Assembly (NCBI GenBank): GCA_964036665.1
Contig: OZ038526.1
Coordinates: 32,798,001-32,862,000, forward strand
Source: Gordius sp. MW1
Taxonomy: Eukaryota > Nematomorpha > Gordioida > Gordea > Gordiidae
DNA: 64,000 bases
Direction of reading: 5' to 3'
Positions 33,023-45,415 of this stretch are shown piece by piece (the first letter of the stretch is position 1; the number at the start of each line of letters is the position of its first letter). A program made the position numbers and the translations under genes. A model generated the notes under the pieces. That model saw only the letters and a list, made by a program, of their open reading frames with translations. It was not told the origin of the DNA and searched no databases.

Positions 33023-35365
33023 TAACCGTTAGTGTTTCGATCTCGTCTCGGTCTCGAAAACAAAATCTCGTCTCGTCTCGGGAGCGTTTATAAAAATCTC
33101 GATCTCGTCTCGGTCTAGAAAAATCTCGGTCTCGTCTCTTCTCGCCGAGAATTCTCGTCTCGACTTTTAAAAAAAATATATATACGGAATAAATTTTACC
33201 CCTGATTTATTAAAAATATTAAGTAAGTGTTGAAAAATCCTAATGGCAAACTTATTATTTTGTGAAAAACTTTAATACACAAACTCTTTTAAGATTTAGC
33301 GGGACACGACATCTCATTGACAATATAAAGATATGAAATAATTCATAAAGATAACACTTTCCATGGAAAGTGCAGACTAAAAAAATATAAATAAATTTAA
33401 ATTATAGAAAAATAAAATTTTGTTGTTCTAGCAGATTATAACATTTGTATCAAATTCACTGTATTTGTCAATTATAAATAGACTTAGAAAACTATAAACT
33501 CGCTTATAGTTGACTTACTTGCATAATTGAGCAAATTGAGACCATTGATTAACCCTGGCTAAAGCTTTAAAGTATACCTTAACAAATTTAAGGCAAACGT
33601 TTAGGACCAATAATATTACCATCACAATTATAGCAAATAGTGTTTATTGCAGGTTTACTATGGCGTTATAAACCACAATGTGCGAGTCTTATAATGATAA
33701 TATTATTTACAGAATTGATAACTAGTTGCACATATTAAAACCTTGTAAAAACACAAAAGCAGCACTATTATAGGATTAAGAACATAAGGTCTTAAATTTT
33801 AAATTTAAGTGCACATATTTAAATTGATGACAAAATTATTATAATTAAATTTACATTCCAAATAATTACCTTCCAATTCTAACAAGCTTTGCCATTAAAT
33901 GGTTATTTATCGAATAAAGTATAGGCTCGTGTATTTATCTTGTATTGCCATTTATTATAATAAATTTGAATGCACCTGCCAACCCAGCTTATAATGTGAA
34001 AAGTAAAGCATATGACCAAACTATGTATTCACATAATGTCTTATTACGGTTGAAAAATTTGGGAGGTGTACTATTAGTTGAAGCTTAAAAGTTCCTTGAA
34101 AACTCATGATTTAAGATTTAATCGATTACGGTGTCACTAAATACTCTATTGTACTTTTGAAATCGTTAGGCGGGTGCTCAAAAATCTCGAGCCACCTAAG
34201 CTTAAATTGTTTAATTACACTAGTCAACAAATAATGGTCTTGTGTAAATAACCGGGAAACGAACATATTCCGATAGAGTTTTTTGTGGTGACAAAGATGT
34301 TTTTCGTTTTTTTCCTATTCGTCAAGTTTTTTAGATATTTCGATTCAAAGTTGCGAAAATGACCGTTTTTGACCCTTTTCGATGCTTAATAGAGCGATAT
34401 TGAATGGCTAAAAAATTTTTTTTAAACCTCTAAGTGGTAGAACCAACTTAGGGTAAAACATTGAAAAATGATTTTTTCCCCTATTGTTTTTACTTTTTAA
34501 TATATATCAAAAATGCAATTAGTCCCTATGCGAAATCGCGGCTTCCTTTGAGCCTCCCTCCCTCTCTATCTAATTGGGTTATATGCTTATATAATACTAT
34601 ACCCTAAGTGCATGTGAGTGATTGATGAGTATGGTGGGTGCAAGAGTAGTGGGTTAATACGAACTATTCCTACTACTACGCCTGTCATCCTCCCTCTCTG
34701 CTAGAGGAATAGCTCGTATTACGCCCCTAATCTTATACACCCACACCCCCACATCATCCATCCATCCATCAATCACTCACATGCACCAAGAGTATAGTAT
34801 TATAAACCAAATTAGATAGAGAGGTAGGGAGGGAGGCTCAAAGAATGCCGCTTCGCATAGGGACTAATTGAAATTCGATATATTGGAAAAAGTAAAAACA
34901 ATAGGGGAAAAAATCATTTTTCAATGTTTTACCCTAAGTTGGTTCTACCACTTAGAGGTTTAAAATTTTTTTTTACCCATTTAATATCGCTCTATTGAGC
35001 ATCGAAAAGGGTCAAAAACGGTCATTTAACTTTGAATCGAAATATCTAAAAACTTGACGTATAGGAAAAAAACGAAAAACATATTTGTGTTCACCATAAA
35101 AAACTCTATCGAAATATGTTGACCGTTTCCCGGTTATTTTTTTTTGTTGACCAGTGTTATCAAACTGATTGACCACCAATTTATAATTATCGCATCATGC
35201 AGGATGAGTAACCGCGAAATTCAAAAATTCTTTCGAATATTTACTATTCCATCAGAACTCATTGTAAGCCTAAAATTTTGTAACATTTAAAAATGCTATG
35301 GATACAAATATGTGATAAATATATAGTAAAATTATTCACATAACATAAGGGTCAACCATACCTAA
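33023..35365. other. Foreign sequence within LINE-2
   Basis: Left border TAGTGTTTCGATCTCGTC (33030) opens a CTCGTCTCG-rich stretch to 33170 like those at 55728 and 56174. Then comes 1 kb of AT-rich DNA without ORF, the foldback element 34218-35156, and a 130-bp segment (35235-35365) that matches 56048-56172 inversely. The segment replaces the RT core of LINE-2, so insertion came with a deletion. Confidence 0.5.
34218..35156. mobile_element. CACTA-type foldback MITE (939 bp palindrome)
   Basis: Arms of about 330-340 bp (34218-34560 and 34820-35156) are inverted copies. The ends are CACTAGTCAACAAA and its partner CACTGGTCAACAAA. TTA lies directly outside each end, a 3-bp target duplication. 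CACTA/G ends with 3-bp duplications are the mark of the CMC (CACTA/Mirage/Chapaev) group; membership is inferred as no transposase is present. The middle 250 bp also contains inverted CCATCCATCC and CATGCACC blocks. Confidence 0.8.
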
Positions 35366-37045
35366 GTGTCGCTCATCACTTGAGATAATGTTTCGAAGTC
35401 TTGATTCTATAACCTTTCCCCACACCTTCAATACGTGACTCGTTAACTTTATACCCCGATAGTCATTGCATTCTTGTACTTTATTTTATAGTTGGTATAA
35501 TAGCTTTCCCACCGCAAATATTTTGTTTAACAGCTTTGCAAGTAAATGTATACTTAAGGGCCCTAGCATTTAGAAACCTTCCATAGGTATATTATCAGGT
35601 CCCACTGCTTTATCCATGATCATCTTTTTAAGCACTTGGTAAACCTCTTCTTCTTTCACTTCCAACTCTGGATCATTTCATAGTTCTTGCTTTCGCAGTG
35701 GTCCGAAAACCCATTTTCATTATTTAATATTTCTTTATAGTATTCTTCCGATCCAGAGTTAGGGTGAGGCCTTTTTTGTTCTTCATCGTTTTTACGTTTA
35801 CCACATCCTTCGAGTTCCTTGTCCTGGTCTTTGCTTTATATCATTCTTTCCCCTTCTTTATTAGTTAACTTGGCCGTTTTAGCCTTGGCCACTCATCTTT
35901 TTGCCTCATTTATAGCTTTCACATATGCCAATCTTGTTTCTCATTTCAATTGAATGACCAAAATTTGTAAAACTTTCTTTTCAACTTAACTAGGCGTTGC
36001 ACTTCGTTCCACTACCATTTCTCCTTATCTTTTTGTATACCTGGTTTACCTTCTCCTAGAACACATCTCGCTATTGATCGCACCGTGTTAGCTATGTTAT
36101 TACACATATAGTTAGCATTCTGCTGATCATCTATTAGCAGCCGTTCAATTATTTGATCATTTTGACACTCTTTCAAATTTTGTAGCCGGAACCATTTGAT
36201 TTTCCCATTTAATCTCTTCGGCTTTTGTGTTTTCGCTTTGGAGATGACATAGTCACAACAAGTCTATACTGGGCTGCAATAGCCTTACCTGGTATAACAT
36301 TGAAATCGCGTACATTTTTTAAGTTTTTTCTTATATTAAGAGGTAATCGCTCTGCCAAGACCGATTCTCACTTTTGTACGTTACTAGGTGATTTACATAC
36401 GGCTATTTTCAATATTTCATCGTATCTCGATCCATAACCATTTTTAACATGGTACCGTTTAAATGCTTCTATTGTTTGCCTACGTGACTATTCAGATCCG
36501 CTCCAATTATAACTATCCCGGCTCTAATAATGCGTAGAGTTTCGTCTAATTCTTCCCGAAAGTCATTTTTTCTTCTTCTGTGCATCTTGTTTGCGGAGCA
36601 TAACCGGACACTACATTATTCAATTGACCTTCTATGCAAAGATTTAACATCATGAGTTGGCCACTTTTTCTTCGTACCTCAATGACATTATCTTGCAAAT
36701 TTGAGGCTTATATGATTGCCACGCCATTTTTATGCGTTTCCAAGCCATTGAAGTAAAGTTTATAGCCTTCACCTATCATCCTAGCTTTTGCGCTTTCCCT
36801 CATGTTTTTTGTAGACACGCTATATCAACCCGTGCTTGCTGAGGGTATCAGCTGACATTTAGGGAACCCACTCTCAATCTTGTCTTTAGCAAACTAGTTT
36901 CTTTGACTACATTTGTTTGCGAAAGATGTAGTGACCCTCGTTGACTTCTCACATGATACAGGCGCCTACCTTGCGCGTTATTAACGGAGGACGCCCAAGC
37001 GATTTCATTACTTTCATTTTTCCTTTCATAGAGCATTTGGATCAG
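35366..37045 (-). pseudogene. LINE-2 N-terminal half: APE endonuclease and start of RT
   Basis: The reading begins with LRVGSLNVS near 36850, the first endonuclease strand with its Asn. It is followed by RVDIACLQKT, GEGYKLYFNG, LNNVVSGYAPQTRCTEEE, IIGADLNSHVG and finally RT block NDYRGIKLTSHVLKVWGKVI near 35440. These are the landmarks of the RTE-type LINE often annotated as CFDP2-like. The catalytic Glu of LQET is Lys here, and the last catalytic His is Tyr (AAQYRL). Several stops and frameshifts are present. It ends where the foreign sequence begins. Confidence 0.8.
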
Positions 37046-37052
37046 GGTGACG

Positions 37053-37195
37053 CTCGGCTATCCAGGCCTGACAGCCGTGTTGATGATGTGAGATATTTTT
37101 AATCTATGAGAAAGTGCCTGAGGCGGGATTGAACCTGCAAGCTCCTGCTTTAAAGACTAAACCCATACCCAATACGCCACCACGCCCCTTACGCC
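37053..37195 (-). repeat. tRNA-derived SINE
   Basis: On the - strand GGGGCGTGGTGGCGTATTGG (A box TGGCGTATTGG) is followed 45 bases later by GGTTCAATCCC (perfect B box), the internal pol III promoter. The tail goes on into CATCAACACGGCTGTCAGGC, shared with 17364-17437. Acceptor arms do not pair, so it is not a tRNA gene. Confidence 0.65.
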
Positions 37196-38529
37196 TAATA
37201 GTTTGTGGATTTCATTCATAAAATCTTGCTAAAGAAATACAAGTGCTTCTTGTAGATTGTGGTTTCTAAAATGTTGTATTATAATAAGTGTGATTTAATT
37301 CTAATACTTTTTAAAGATGCTCTGGTAGATTAAAAATTGTAGGTATTGCACCTTCTCTAGGCTGGTATTTACATAATTAACAACACTGGAAGGAGAACAA
37401 TACATGGAAAGACTATGACAGATTCAAAAGCATCTAGGAAATGATTTGAGGGTTAGATTTTTCTCTTTAACAAAAGGAGTACATACATACTGTTATTAAA
37501 TAAGAAGGGGCATGTTTTTTTTACTAAGTGTGCTGTATAAGCTTTGGATTGCCTGACATTATATCATACCTGTTTATCACCATACTTTCCTTTAACGTTT
37601 GAGGAGTTTATAAATTGTATATGTCTAGTATGTTCATTTCAAAAATTAATTATTTGTAATTAACTTTAGCTTCTTTATAAGTTAAGAAAAGTCTTTCCCG
37701 TTAAAGTTTGTTTGTAAGTAGGCTAATTGTATACAGTCTTTACCAAATTTGATAAACAGAATCTATAGAATAATTTCTCATATAATAAAAAAAAATCTCA
37801 CTAACTAATTGTACCCAACTTGAATGGACTTTCCCGAGGGACGCACAATATTATCTCTCTAATCTTACTTTTAATCCTAATTATCGCCGAAATAAATTTA
37901 TTTTCCTCCCTTTGAGATTTGCTCTCTTACAACTCATGATCAATATTACATAACCTCTATAATTTAATATTTATAAAAGCATACCACATGCCTCCATAAG
38001 ATGGCACGGGTGAATAGGAGAAGGTTTCCAAAATATCGATTTTATGTTAACTATACACCATGAATTGCACGAAATAGTTTGACATTAGGCATCATTTGAT
38101 AGCTTCGTTATTATTTTTTCGTCATATTTATACTTACTTAGCTTATATCCCCAATCTTATAAGGTTTACCAAATAGCTAGCATTTCTCATTATACACACA
38201 TATAAGCTTTCTTTAATTTTATCCCATCTATTAAAGCATGGATATAAATAGCCTGCAAATCGATAATTGGCAAATAGAAAGTAAAAAAACTTTGGAATAT
38301 AGTCTAATGACGTGCATGTATGTGGTTTCTGTTTTAGATGATTGATAGTAAACTGAATATTTGAATCTTGCCTTTAATTTTTAAACTGTGCATGTCAGCA
38401 TTATTACTAGAATCGGCTGTGTATTTTAATAACTGAATCTGATATAAATATATAATACGTATAAAAATCAATCTTTAACTAATCTTATAGTATTTACCTG
38501 TACTTTTTGCGTGTAATTTTAACTTACAA
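37196..38529. other. No gene seen
   Basis: AT-rich sequence without open frames, family motifs or clear repeats. Confidence 0.5.
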
Positions 38530-40295
38530 TAGGAGAATTAAGATCGATTCAATAAATATCAACACATTAATGATGCAAGGAAATCAGCAACAAATGCTCG
38601 TGTTTGCCAGGAAATATAAGCTAGACGTGCTTTGTCTACAATAAACTCACATTCCCCTTTCAAGAACTGATATATATCCAGATTAAAAACTTTACCACGC
38701 TGGGCTTGCTGATAACCCATCAACAGAGGTCTCCACACTGATTAGCAAGCGTCCCATCGTTTCGAGTGTGAACTGGGTTAGTGACAGAACTCTAATTCTC
38801 AATCTAAAAGTGGGCTCACGCGAAATTTCAATTCTAAATGTCTACGTCCCAACTACTTCATATAAACTACAAATAATAAAAGAATTTTTTGATGTTATCA
38901 CAACGACAACAAAAGCTTTGAGTTCAAGGTCGGTGATAATTATAATAGGAGAGCTTAACTCTTCCGTTGCCCGTACGGATCGCGATGACGCCAATTTGAT
39001 TGGCCAGAACTCGTTAGACATTAACAACAGAAATGTAATTTTTTAAAAAAAATGGCATAAAGAGCACAGATGGCGAATTGCTTCCACTTTTTCTCTACTT
39101 CCAAAGGATCAGTTGGCTACCTTTCGGGGGAATAACAACTTACGCCCAAGTAAAATTGACCATTTGCTTTGTAGAAAACGTCATTTTAAAGTTGTTAAAA
39201 ATCGAGTAATTTTAGACCCCATTACAGAGAACGCAGATCACTGTGCAATTTCCGCAGAGATTGTCATAAAAGCGGCCACTCTTCGCGTACCATTAGGTTG
39301 AAGCCAAATAGTAAGACCAAAAAGTACGACATGCGATCTCGAGTTTGTGGACTCTCTACATCATAAAGTAAAAAATGCAGATTTTTCCGAGCATACGATT
39401 AACGAACATAGTCTTAAATTATTAAAGATCTTTGCAAATCCATCTAAACAGCAAATAAGACAAAAACATAGTTTTCCCAACAGACGCTGGTATTCTGAGG
39501 ACAAGGAAGAACATATTTCTTTGCGAAAATAATTTTCCATTCAAATATTATGCTTATCCGCTCTCAGTAAACGTATCAGTCAAGTATTCGACAGGATAAG
39601 GCATTTATCAATTCTAGGGCCGACGAGGCAGAAAAGCAGCACGTTCGAATAACAGTCATCGCTTGTTTAATATAATTAACAGTCTTAAATATAATACGTT
39701 CACAAAGCGCGCATATTATAGCATACAATCAGCCAGCGGTTCAAATGATTCGTTAAAGCAGACTGAAGCTTGGGAACATCACTTTCGTTCCATTCTGTCC
39801 TTCCGTCCGTTGGTCCCAGTCTTGGACATTTATAAAGAGTTCATCAAGACAAAGGCCTCCGCCGCTCCCGATTGATATACTTCCACCATCCATATCAGAG
39901 ATTATTATTGCCATCAAATCACATAAAACGGCTGATTTATCAGGGATGACGGCGAAGGCTCTTAAAGTGGACGCCCACATGTCCGGAAAACTTCTTTACT
40001 AATCTTTTCTACAAAATTTGGGAAAAAAAGGAGTTGCCAGATTTCTTGGCATTGGGGTGTTTTATTAAATTCTTTTAAAAAGGAGACACCTCGGACCAGA
40101 ACAATTATCGTAGAGTGGCAATAATAAGCTTGGAGTCAAAGCTTTTTATTAAGGTGATATACAATAGGTTGTACAGTCAGGTCCGCTTCCCCCCTGCACA
40201 ACCAGGCGGGGTTTGGGAGGTGTCGCACAACTACGGAACATGTCGCTATGAAATATAATAGATATTTCCAGTACTAGCAAAACCCCCCTGTTCTT
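38530..40295 (+). pseudogene. LINE-3, APE endonuclease and N-terminal RT
   Basis: From 38548 the frame reads IDSININTL...LDVLCLQ, then a TAA at 38642-38644 exactly where the catalytic Glu of the QETH motif belongs. NWVSDRTLILNLKV, ISILNVYVPT, ELNSSVARTD (Asp/Asn pair) and IDHLLCR...DHCAIS (final catalytic His) follow in broken frames up to 39301. RT block NYRRVAIISLESKLF appears near 40100. The clade is not assigned; general form is an APE-type non-LTR retrotransposon. Confidence 0.75.
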
Positions 40296-41050
40296 GTGTT
40301 CTTAGATGTAGCCAAAGCTTTTGACTCTATCCAACACCTATATATATGGGAGTCGTTATTTTTATTTGGAATTCTCAAGAAGATAATCAGAATGATCTTT
40401 CTTATATATAAAGAAATGAAGGTAGTTGTTTATCACCTTCATCATTTATCTGACCCAATTTTGGTCACGACGGGATTCAGACAAGGCTGCCCATTGTCTC
40501 CCCTTCTTTTTATTATAACAATAAATTTAATAATGAAAAGATTAACATTTACCTCAGATGGCATTGAGTTAAACGGTACTATGTTATCATCATTGCTTTT
40601 TGCGGATGACATATGTATGGTGGCACCCTCTATACAGAAGGCACAATCCATGGGGGATAGATTCTCTATTCAGGCCAAACAAGCTGAACTATTTATCAGT
40701 GCCGATAAATGCGCCATGATTACACTAAACGTTCCCTCAGATGAAGAGTTATTTATCAACAATGACCCAATTATTGTATCTCAAAAAGTTTGATACTTGG
40801 GAGTAGACCTCACACCAGACATCTATGCCGAAGCCGATGTGGATTCGAAACTGCAAAGGATTCTTGTCAAATTTTACTCTTGTTATGCCATATGGAGATC
40901 TCGTCAGTTAACGCTTCCTACGCGTCTCAGAATCTTCAGAGTAATGATTCTTCCAGTTTTTTTATATGGTTGTGAATCTTGGTCACTAAAAGAACTCAAA
41001 CTGAGGAAAATCCAAGTTAACGTGAACAAAATGCTGCGTATTGTTTGTAG
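40296..41050 (+). pseudogene. LINE-3 reverse transcriptase core
   Basis: MFLDVAKAFDSIQH supplies the first catalytic Asp, TTGFRQGCPLSPLLF is RT block 4, and SSLLFADDICMV is the catalytic ADD box. An in-frame TGA (40791-40793) interrupts just before YLGVDLTP. The C-terminal LPVFLYGCESWSLKE...NKMLRIVC follows, where the foldback element FB2 cuts the ORF. Confidence 0.85.
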
Positions 41051-41459
41051 TAGTGTTGTAAAAACGGCTGGCTGGTTTTTCCCAGCGTATTGCTAAGCTT
41101 AGTTGTTGGCGTTTTTTTTCACCCAACCTTTTCAGTGTTAGGTGAATTTTCTTGGGAGGGCTTTGGCATTTGGCGTTTTCGTAAAAAACACCCAAAGCGT
41201 TTTGGGTGTTTTTTTGGGGCACCTTCGGCGTTTAGGTTTGGGTGTATTAAACAGCTAAAGGGTTTGGGTGGATAATATTATTAACCTTTTGGTTTGGTTT
41301 TGGTCGTTTTGGGTTGGGCATGCAAATATATCAATTTGTTTATATTGTTCATCATATTTGTGTATTTAGGTAATGAACTTTTAATTTAAGAAAATACAAA
41401 TAAATGTATTAGTAGGTAGTGAATTAATATGTTTTATTTATGAAAAAAAATTTGTGAAG

Positions 41460-42790
41460 ATTTGCCCCCCCCCCTTATTTTTTACCCTCTTTCTCACCGG
41501 GGGAGGAACGGCGGGCAGGTGGGGTGTTTGCCCCCCCCCTAATTTTTTACCCTCTTTCTGATGCGAGGGAGTAGGGCGCAGGGGGGTGTTTTGTCCCCCC
41601 CCCCCCCTAATTTTTTACCCTCTTTCTGATGCGGGGGAGAGGGGAGGGGCAGGGGGGTGTTTTGCCCACTCCCCCCTAAATTTTTACCCTCTTTCTGATG
41701 CGAGGGAGAGGGGGGTGTTTTGCCCCCTCCTTTTTTTACCCTCTTTCTGAAGGGAGAGGGGGGGCAGGGGGTGTTTTGCCCCCCCCCCCCTAATTTTTTA
41801 TCCTCTTTCTGATGCGAGGGAGAGGGGGGGCAGGGGGTGTTTTGCCCCCCCCTAATTTTTTATCCTCTTTCTAATGCGGGGGAGAGGGGGGCATGGGGGG
41901 TGTTTTGCCCCCCCCCCAATTTTTTACCCTCTTTCTGATGCGGGGGAGAGGGGGGGGGGGCAGGGGGGTGTTTTGCCCTACTCCCCCCTAAATTTTTACC
42001 CTCTTTCTGATGCGAGGGAGAGGGGGGTGTTTTGCCCCCCCCTTATTTTTTACCCTCTATCTGAAGGGAGAGGGGGGGCAGGGGGTGTTTTGCCCCCCCC
42101 CCTAATTTTTTATCCTCTTTCTGATGCGAGGGAGAGGGGGGGGGGCAGAGGGTGATTTGCCCCCCCCCCCCCTAATTTTTTATCTTCTTTCTGATGCGAG
42201 GGAGAGGGGGGGCAGGGGGTGTTTTGCCCCCCCCCCCCTTAATTTTTTATCCTCTTATAATGCGGGGGAGAGGGGGGCATGGGGGGTGTTTTGCCCCCCC
42301 CCTAATTTTTTACCCTCTTTCTGATCCGGGGGAGAGGGGGGGGGCATGGGGGGGGGGGGGTGTTTTGCCCCCCCCCATTTTTTACCCTCTTTCTGATGCG
42401 AGGGAGAGGGGGGGGGGGCAGGGGGTGTTTTGCCCCCCCCCTAATTTTTTATCCTCTTTCTGATGCGGGGGGGGGCAGGGAAATGTTTTGCCCCCCTCCC
42501 CTCTAATTTTTTACCCTCTTTCTGATGCGAGGGAGAGGGTGGTGTTTTGCCCCCCCCCCTAATTTTTTACCCTTTTTCTGATGTGGGGGAGAGGGGGGCA
42601 TGGGGGGTGTTTTGCCCCCCCCCCCCCCCCTAATTTTTTTACCCTCTTTCTGATGCGAGGGAGAGGGGGGGCAGGGGGTGTTTTGCCCCCCCCCCCTTAT
42701 TTTTTTACCCTCTTTCTGATTCCGGGGAGAGGGGGGGGGTGAATCGCCCCTCTTCTTATTTTTTACTCTCTTTCTCACCCGGGGGGGGGC
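41460..42790 (+). repeat. Poly-C/poly-G minisatellite, left arm of FB2
   Basis: About twenty units of 50-80 bp: TTTACCCTCTTTCTGATGCG, a GGGGGAGAGGGGGG block, GCAGGGGGTGTTTTG, then 7-14 C. Several G-runs per unit suit G-quadruplex formation. Frames inside (41874-42463, complement 42503-42778) translate low-complexity repeats only. Confidence 0.95.
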
Positions 42791-42799
42791 CGGAAAGCC

Positions 42800-43984
42800 C
42801 TTTTTAACCCTTTCAAAATATTTTTGTGAATTTTTGCGGTCTCAGTGGTGACAAATGTCATAATCAACATTTTCTATTAAAATTAATATTTTTTTTGAAA
42901 ATTGACTTATTAATATGACAAAGATTTTCTAATATTCGAAAATATATTTTTGAAGATTTGCGGTCAAAAAATTGTCTCAATATACCATATCAATTAAAAT
43001 AAATTTTTTTGATTTAACTTCATTTAAGAAATAAGCTGTATTATTAAATATCATATTAATATTAAATTTTACCAATTTAAAAAAATTTGCCATTATGGGT
43101 CAGTAAGTTTTACTATTTAAGTTATCAGGGCATTTAATGGAAAAACTTGAGGTATTTCCAAAAAGCATATCATGCTATTAAATACCATGCTTTCACAAGG
43201 CACCAACACTCTACGTCCTGTAAACTTAGAACTCGCGTTTAAAATGCTTATAAGGATCATAAAAAATATCGGACTTTTCTGAGTAACAAAAATGAGTTAA
43301 GCATCTTAATTTAAATAATTGCTTATTATTTAATAAGAAACTTAATTTTCTAATTGCTTATGACTTAATTAGTAGTTGACATAATAAAAAAAAGTTTAAT
43401 TTTCATTTATTTTATTTATAATAATATGATTCGCAACTTCTACATACCTTGATATGTTGTACGTTAAAAAAGAAATGAATGTAAAATGATGTAATAAAGA
43501 GCCTAGCCAGCCCACGCCACACCATGCCTTGTTGTGCCAAGACTTTTTTATATATTTAGTTTAGTATTTAACTTAAATCTGATAGGTTTAAATCTGGTGT
43601 TGCGCATGCATTGCAATGAGAGAAGGGAGAGAGAGGGTGGATTAGTACATGAACATGTACATGCTACATGGGAGTGGTGATATGTCGAGTCACGCGGGAT
43701 GCCGTACTCTGATATTGAAAATATAGTTTAAATATAAAATAAAAGGGACATTATATAATTAATAAGTCTTTATCTTTTACAAGAGGCGAGGAATTCAAAA
43801 TATATTTGAAATTAAATTTTGTGAATAAAATTGCTATTGCCGGGAATATTTAGAGGGGGATCTGTTAGCTGTCATTAATTAGAATGAATTAAAATATTAA
43901 TTTTTAATTGAAGGATTGAATTCAAAATCTGCTCTCGAATGGCCAGATAAATCTCACTTTATAATCGTTTTCTATTTATTGAAA
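42800..43984. other. Centre of FB2, no gene
   Basis: 1.2 kb of AT-rich DNA, no transposase remnant. A short patch AGCCCACGCCACACCATGCC and a GAGAGAAGGGAGAGAGAGG run near 43505-43640 are the only features. Confidence 0.6.
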
Positions 43985-45415
43985 ACACCCCACCTGCACC
44001 CCTCTCCCCCGCATCAGAAAGAGGGTAAAAAATTAGGGGGGGGGGGGCAAAACAACCCCCATGCCCCCCTCTCCCCCGCATTAGAAAGAGGGTAAAAAAT
44101 TAGGGGGGGGGGGCAAAACACCCCCTGCCCCCCTTCTCCCTCGCATCAGAAAGAGGGTAAAAAATGGGGGGGGGCAAAACACCCCCTATGCCCCCCCCCT
44201 CTCCCCCACATCAGAAAAAGGGTAAAAAATAAGGGGGGGGGGGCAATACACCCCCATGCCCCCCTCTCCCCCGCATTAGAAAGTGGATAAAAAATTAGGG
44301 GGGGGGGCAAAACACCCTCTATGCCCCCCCCTCTCCCCCACATCAGAAAGAGGGTAAAAAATAAGGGGGGGGGGGCAAAACACCCCCTATGCCCCCCTCT
44401 CCTCCGGATCAAAAAGAGGGTAAAAAATTAGGGGGGGGGGGCAGGGCAAAACACCCTCATGCCCCCCTCTCCCCACATCAGAAAGAGGGTTAAAAATAAG
44501 GGGGGGGGGGGCAAAACACTCCCCATGCCCCCCTCTCCCCCACATCAGAAAGAGGATAAAAAATTAGGGGGGGGGGAAACACCCCCCTCTCCCTCGCATC
44601 AGAAAGAGGGTAAAAAATTAGGGGGGGGGGCAAAACACCCTCTATGCCCCCCTCTCCTCCACATTAGAAAGAGGATAAAAAAATAGGGGGGGGGGCAAAA
44701 CACCCCCTGCCCTCCCTTTCCCTCCCATCAGAAAAAGGATAAAAAATTAGGGGGGGGGGCAAAACACCCTCTGCCCCCCTTCTCCCTCGCATCAGAAAGA
44801 AGGTAAAAAATTAGGGGGGGGGGGCAAAACACCCCCTGCCCCCCCTCTCCCCCGGATCAGAAAGAGGGTAAAAAATTAGGGGGGGGGGCAAAACACCCCC
44901 TATGCCCCCCCCCTCTGTCCCACATCAGAAAGAGGGTACAAATTAGGGGGGGCAAAACACCCCCCATGCCCCCCTCTCCCCCGCATTAGAAAGAGGATAA
45001 AAAATTAGGGGGGGGGGGCAAAACACCCCCTGCCCCCCTCTCCCTCGCATCAGAAAGAGGATAAAAAACTAGGGGGGGGGGCAAAACACCCTCTGCCCCC
45101 CCTCTCCCTCGCATCAGAAAGAAGGTAAAAAATTAGGGGGGGGGGGCAAAACACCCCCTGCCCCCCCTCTCCCTCGCATCAGAAAGAGGGTAAAAATTTA
45201 GGGGGGAGGGGGGCAAAACACCCCCCTGCCCCCCCCTTTCCCCCGCATCAGAAAGAGGGTAAAAAATTAGGGAGGGGGGGGGGGCAAAACACCCCTCTGC
45301 CCCCTACTTCCTCGCATCAGAAAGAGGGTAAAAAATTGGGGGGGGGGGGGCAAACACCCCACCTGCCCGCCGTTCTTCCCCAGGTGAGAAAGAGGGTAAA
45401 AAATAAGGGGGGGGC
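43985..45415 (-). repeat. Poly-G/poly-C minisatellite, right arm of FB2
   Basis: The same unit in inverse orientation, about twenty copies. Unit variants (ATTAGAAAG vs ATCAGAAAG; presence or absence of the ATG before CCCCCC) alternate, which hints at local duplication blocks within the array. Confidence 0.95.

Noticed and set aside
37108..37192. Possible tRNA gene
   Set aside because: A and B boxes are good, but the acceptor stem does not pair and the tail is shared with another SINE copy.
41874..42778. Several overlapping open frames of 66-93 codons in the poly-G/C arrays
   Set aside because: They translate low-complexity repeat units (Gly/Arg/Pro runs) on both strands and have no family resemblance.
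44146..44686. Open frames in the right-arm array of FB2
   Set aside because: Same repeat translation as in the left arm, merely inverted.
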